Below are positions 60,198 through 61,841 of a stretch of 61,841 nucleotides of DNA, one piece after another. Position numbers and translations under genes: made by a program. Source of the DNA: Fen-1308 sp035319125. Lineage in GTDB: Bacteria > Nitrospirota > Thermodesulfovibrionia > Thermodesulfovibrionales > Dissulfurispiraceae. The notes under the pieces are model-generated. The model was given only the letters and a program-made list of their open reading frames with translations, did no database searches and had not been told where the DNA came from. Each line of letters opens with the position of its first letter. The first letter of the stretch is position 1. Location: NCBI GenBank assembly GCA_035319125.1, contig DATHDG010000020.1, positions 1-61,841 of the forward strand, written 5' to 3'.

Positions 60198-61619
60198 TTA
60201 GCTCGTCAATATTTTCAGCGCTCTCAAGCGGCTTGGATGTTTAAGCTTTCTAAGGGCTTTTGCTTCAATCTGGCGGACACGTTCTCTTGTTATCGAAAGA
60301 AACCTTCCCACCTCTTCCAGCGTATGATCCCTGTCTACTCCGATACCGAATCTCATGCGAATAACTGTTTCCTCTTTCGGCGTCAATGTCCTCAAAACCC
60401 TTTGAATTTGTTCCGAAGTCTCTATCCTCTCCGCATCAGAATAAGGTGACGGACTTGCTTTATCGCCTATGAAGTCTTCGAGTTCGGTGTCTTCGTCTCC
60501 TATGGGGGTCTGAAGAGCTATTGGATCCTGAATGGCCCTGAACACTTCCTCAACCTTGCGCACGGGCACCATCAGCTTCTTTGCTATCTCCTCGTTGACC
60601 GGTTCACGGCCAAGCTGCTGAGTAAGCTCCCTAGAGGCCTTCGTAACCCGATTATAGAATTCCATCATATGGACTGGCACGCGGATAGTTTTAGTCTGAT
60701 CAATTAACGCCCGCGTAATTGCCTGCCTTATCCACCACGTCGCATACGTGCTGAACTTAAAGCCTTTTTCGTATTTGAACTTGTCGACAGCCTTCATTAA
60801 GCCTATATTGCCTTCCTGAATAAGATCAAGAAGAGGCAATCCCCTGCCAACATAGTTTTTTGCAATATTGACTACAAGCCTTAAGTTTCTTGTTATCAAT
60901 TCATTCTTCGTTTCTCCGACCAGATACCTGGCCTTCGAAATTTTGCTCCACATGTCTTTGAGAGAATCGGCCTTTATCCCCACCTCAGCCTCCACCCGCT
61001 TATAGTCGGCCTGGACTTCTTTTAATAGTGTCTCAATCTTCTTGGGACTTTGCCCCTTTTTCTTCCTCTCGTTGACAGCATTTCGCAGTTCCCTCAGAGA
61101 ACCATACCTTTTTATCTTTTTGTCGGCGATTTCGACCAACACCATCAATTCCTCTAGGCGGGTTAAAGTTTTAATAAGAGCCTCATCAGCCCTCTCCTCT
61201 TCCGGTAAAGCCTCTTCATCCTCTTCGATCAAAATTGTGTCTCTTGTCTTGTCATAGAGGGGTAGAGTTGTAACGGTACCCTTAATTATATCTCTGCCTT
61301 CTTCAAGCTTCTTGGCTAACTCAATTTCCTCATATTTTGTCAGGATTGAAATATCTCCCATGGAATTAAAATATGCCTGTACGAGATCTTCCGCACGCTC
61401 TTGTTCCTCTACTTCTTCCTCCATCTCCTCTTCCGGAGGCATGCCGTCGTCGTAATCAACAACCTTAACTCCCATGTCACTGAGCACATCCATGAGGTCT
61501 TCGATTTCATCAGGAGAGAAGAATTCCGACGGTAGTGCTTCGTTTATCTCATCATAGGTAATAACTCCACGCCTTTTGCCAAGGTTAACAATCTCTTCAA
61601 ATATATCTTTCTCTTTCAT
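60198..61619 (-). CDS. rpoD: primary sigma factor RpoD (sigma70/sigmaA)
   Basis: 473 aa from ATG 61619 (MKEKDIFEEIVNLGKRRGVITYDEINEALP), with GGGGGG nearby as ribosome-binding site; the frame extends 20 codons upstream through the terminator-like hairpin, which is unlikely coding. Region 1.1-like N-terminus, acidic linker, region 1.2, then region 2 (RNLRLVVNIAKNYVGRGLPLLDLIQEGNIGL and FKFSTYATWWIRQAI for -10 recognition and melting), region 3, and region 4 helix-turn-helix (LEEVGRFLSITRERVRQIEAKAL) for -35 binding. The non-conserved insert is short compared with E. coli. Confidence 0.96.
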   Translation of the reverse strand: MKEKDIFEEIVNLGKRRGVITYDEINEALPSEFFSPDEIEDLMDVLSDMGVKVVDYDDGMPPEEEMEEEVEEQERAEDLVQAYFNSMGDISILTKYEEIELAKKLEEGRDIIKGTVTTLPLYDKTRDTILIEEDEEALPEEERADEALIKTLTRLEELMVLVEIADKKIKRYGSLRELRNAVNERKKKGQSPKKIETLLKEVQADYKRVEAEVGIKADSLKDMWSKISKARYLVGETKNELITRNLRLVVNIAKNYVGRGLPLLDLIQEGNIGLMKAVDKFKYEKGFKFSTYATWWIRQAITRALIDQTKTIRVPVHMMEFYNRVTKASRELTQQLGREPVNEEIAKKLMVPVRKVEEVFRAIQDPIALQTPIGDEDTELEDFIGDKASPSPYSDAERIETSEQIQRVLRTLTPKEETVIRMRFGIGVDRDHTLEEVGRFLSITRERVRQIEAKALRKLKHPSRLRALKILTS

Positions 61620-61640
61620 CGACCCCCCGGATCCCCGCGC

Positions 61641-61675
61641 AAAAAAAATTAAAGAAAGGGAGCACCTTTCTTTAA
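61641..61675 (-). terminator. Rho-independent terminator downstream of 23S rRNA
   Basis: On the minus strand TTAAAGAAAGG (61675-61665), 5-nt loop, CCTTTCTTTAA (61659-61649), then eight U (61648-61641). Perfect 11-bp stem with ideal U tract. It ends only 21 nt before the rpoD ATG. Confidence 0.9.
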
Positions 61676-61678
61676 TCA

Positions 61679-61706
61679 ATTATATAACTTATTCGATGTA
61701 ATGCAA
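61679..61706 (-). promoter_or_regulatory. sigma70 promoter for rpoD overlapping the rRNA terminator
   Basis: On the minus strand TTGCAT (61706-61701), 16-nt spacer, TATAAT (61684-61679). The predicted start (near 61672) falls inside the first arm of the terminator hairpin, so rpoD mRNA would begin with most of that hairpin. Confidence 0.6.
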
Positions 61707-61762
61707 GCACTATTTACATCAATAATATATTTTTTTGACGAACGGGGAGGAGGAAGAAGAAG

Positions 61763-61841
61763 TGGTCAAGGCACACGGTCTATTAGTACTGGTAAGCTGA
61801 ACACATTACTGCGCTTACACCTCCAGCCTATCGACGTGGTG
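61763..61841 (-). rRNA. rrl: 23S ribosomal RNA, 3' end (partial)
   Basis: The reverse complement reads as the conserved 3' terminus of bacterial 23S rRNA: GATAGGCTGGAGGTGTAAGC, then CAGTACTAATAGACCGTG, ending in TTGACCA, which pairs with the 23S 5' end. The gene continues beyond the right edge. No 5S gene follows within the 143 nt before rpoD. Confidence 0.95.

Noticed and set aside
61680..61762. Possible 5S rRNA or tRNA between 23S and rpoD
   Set aside because: Only ~80 nt remain outside the terminator, and no 5S or tRNA core sequence is present.
1..61841. CRISPR arrays, insertion sequences, prophage, tRNA genes
   Set aside because: Read for direct repeats with regular spacing, transposase or integrase motifs and tRNA T-loop patterns; none found, though a short tRNA could be missed by eye.

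Overview
This window comes from the chromosome of a diderm (Gram-negative type) bacterium. It encodes the LPS exporters LptF and LptG, a tripartite RND efflux pump with an outer-membrane channel, a YaiO-type beta-barrel and several lipoproteins. The energy genes point to an anaerobic or facultative lifestyle: a membrane Rnf complex, a five-subunit NAD-linked [NiFe] hydrogenase (HoxEFUYH type) and a two-subunit pyruvate carboxylase. The mix suggests Nitrospirota or a deltaproteobacterial (Desulfobacterota-like) lineage. That is a guess from gene content; the 79 bases of 23S rRNA at the right edge could be used to test it. No tRNA, CRISPR array, prophage or insertion sequence was recognised.

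Layout, left to right. 1-3221 (minus): rnfC-D-G-E, running off the left edge, behind a long possibly structured leader. 3660-6936 (minus): pcm, surE, a histone-deacetylase-fold gene and an MBL-fold hydrolase. 7012-14618 (plus): galT, glgA, a GAF/PAS histidine kinase with its receiver protein, an RlmD/TrmA-type RNA methyltransferase, and an inositol-monophosphatase-family gene. 14892-20144: a Crp/Fnr regulator, a small hypothetical gene, a Cache/HAMP/PAS kinase, and a fabF-acpP pair.

20335-28304 (plus) is the most distinctive block. It is a tightly overlapping seven-gene operon behind a good sigma70 promoter: UDP-GlcNAc 2-epimerase, unknown membrane protein, processive GT2 synthase, membrane-anchored bactofilin-like protein, periplasmic GATase-like/CE4-like protein, six-hairpin-glycosidase-like protein, and YaiO-type beta-barrel. 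I read it as a complete synthase-dependent exopolysaccharide machine, analogous to Pga or Pel but differently assembled, probably using a UDP-ManNAc-derived precursor.

28646-34112: hoxEFUYH with a convergent maturation protease. 34229-41265: a transglutaminase-like/HET-C-like fusion; a PA2779/PA2778/TPR cluster; hemB; an IscA-like protein with a Cys/Gly tail; a GC-rich candidate RNA; lptF and lptG. 41286-44529: class IV aminotransferase, YraN, Toprim protein, DJ-1/PfpI protein, PilZ protein. 45069-50109: pycA, pycB, M50 protease, trpS. 50280-56143: RND pump operon. 56211-61619: flavoprotein, alpha/beta hydrolase, bioA, LysM protein and rpoD. rpoD lies directly downstream of a 23S rRNA gene with no room for a 5S gene between them.

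Recurring regulatory themes: several genes have a -10-like hexamer only 6-10 nt before the start codon, suggesting leaderless mRNAs. Three intergenic palindromes share AGGGGCG/CGCCCCT-type arms.
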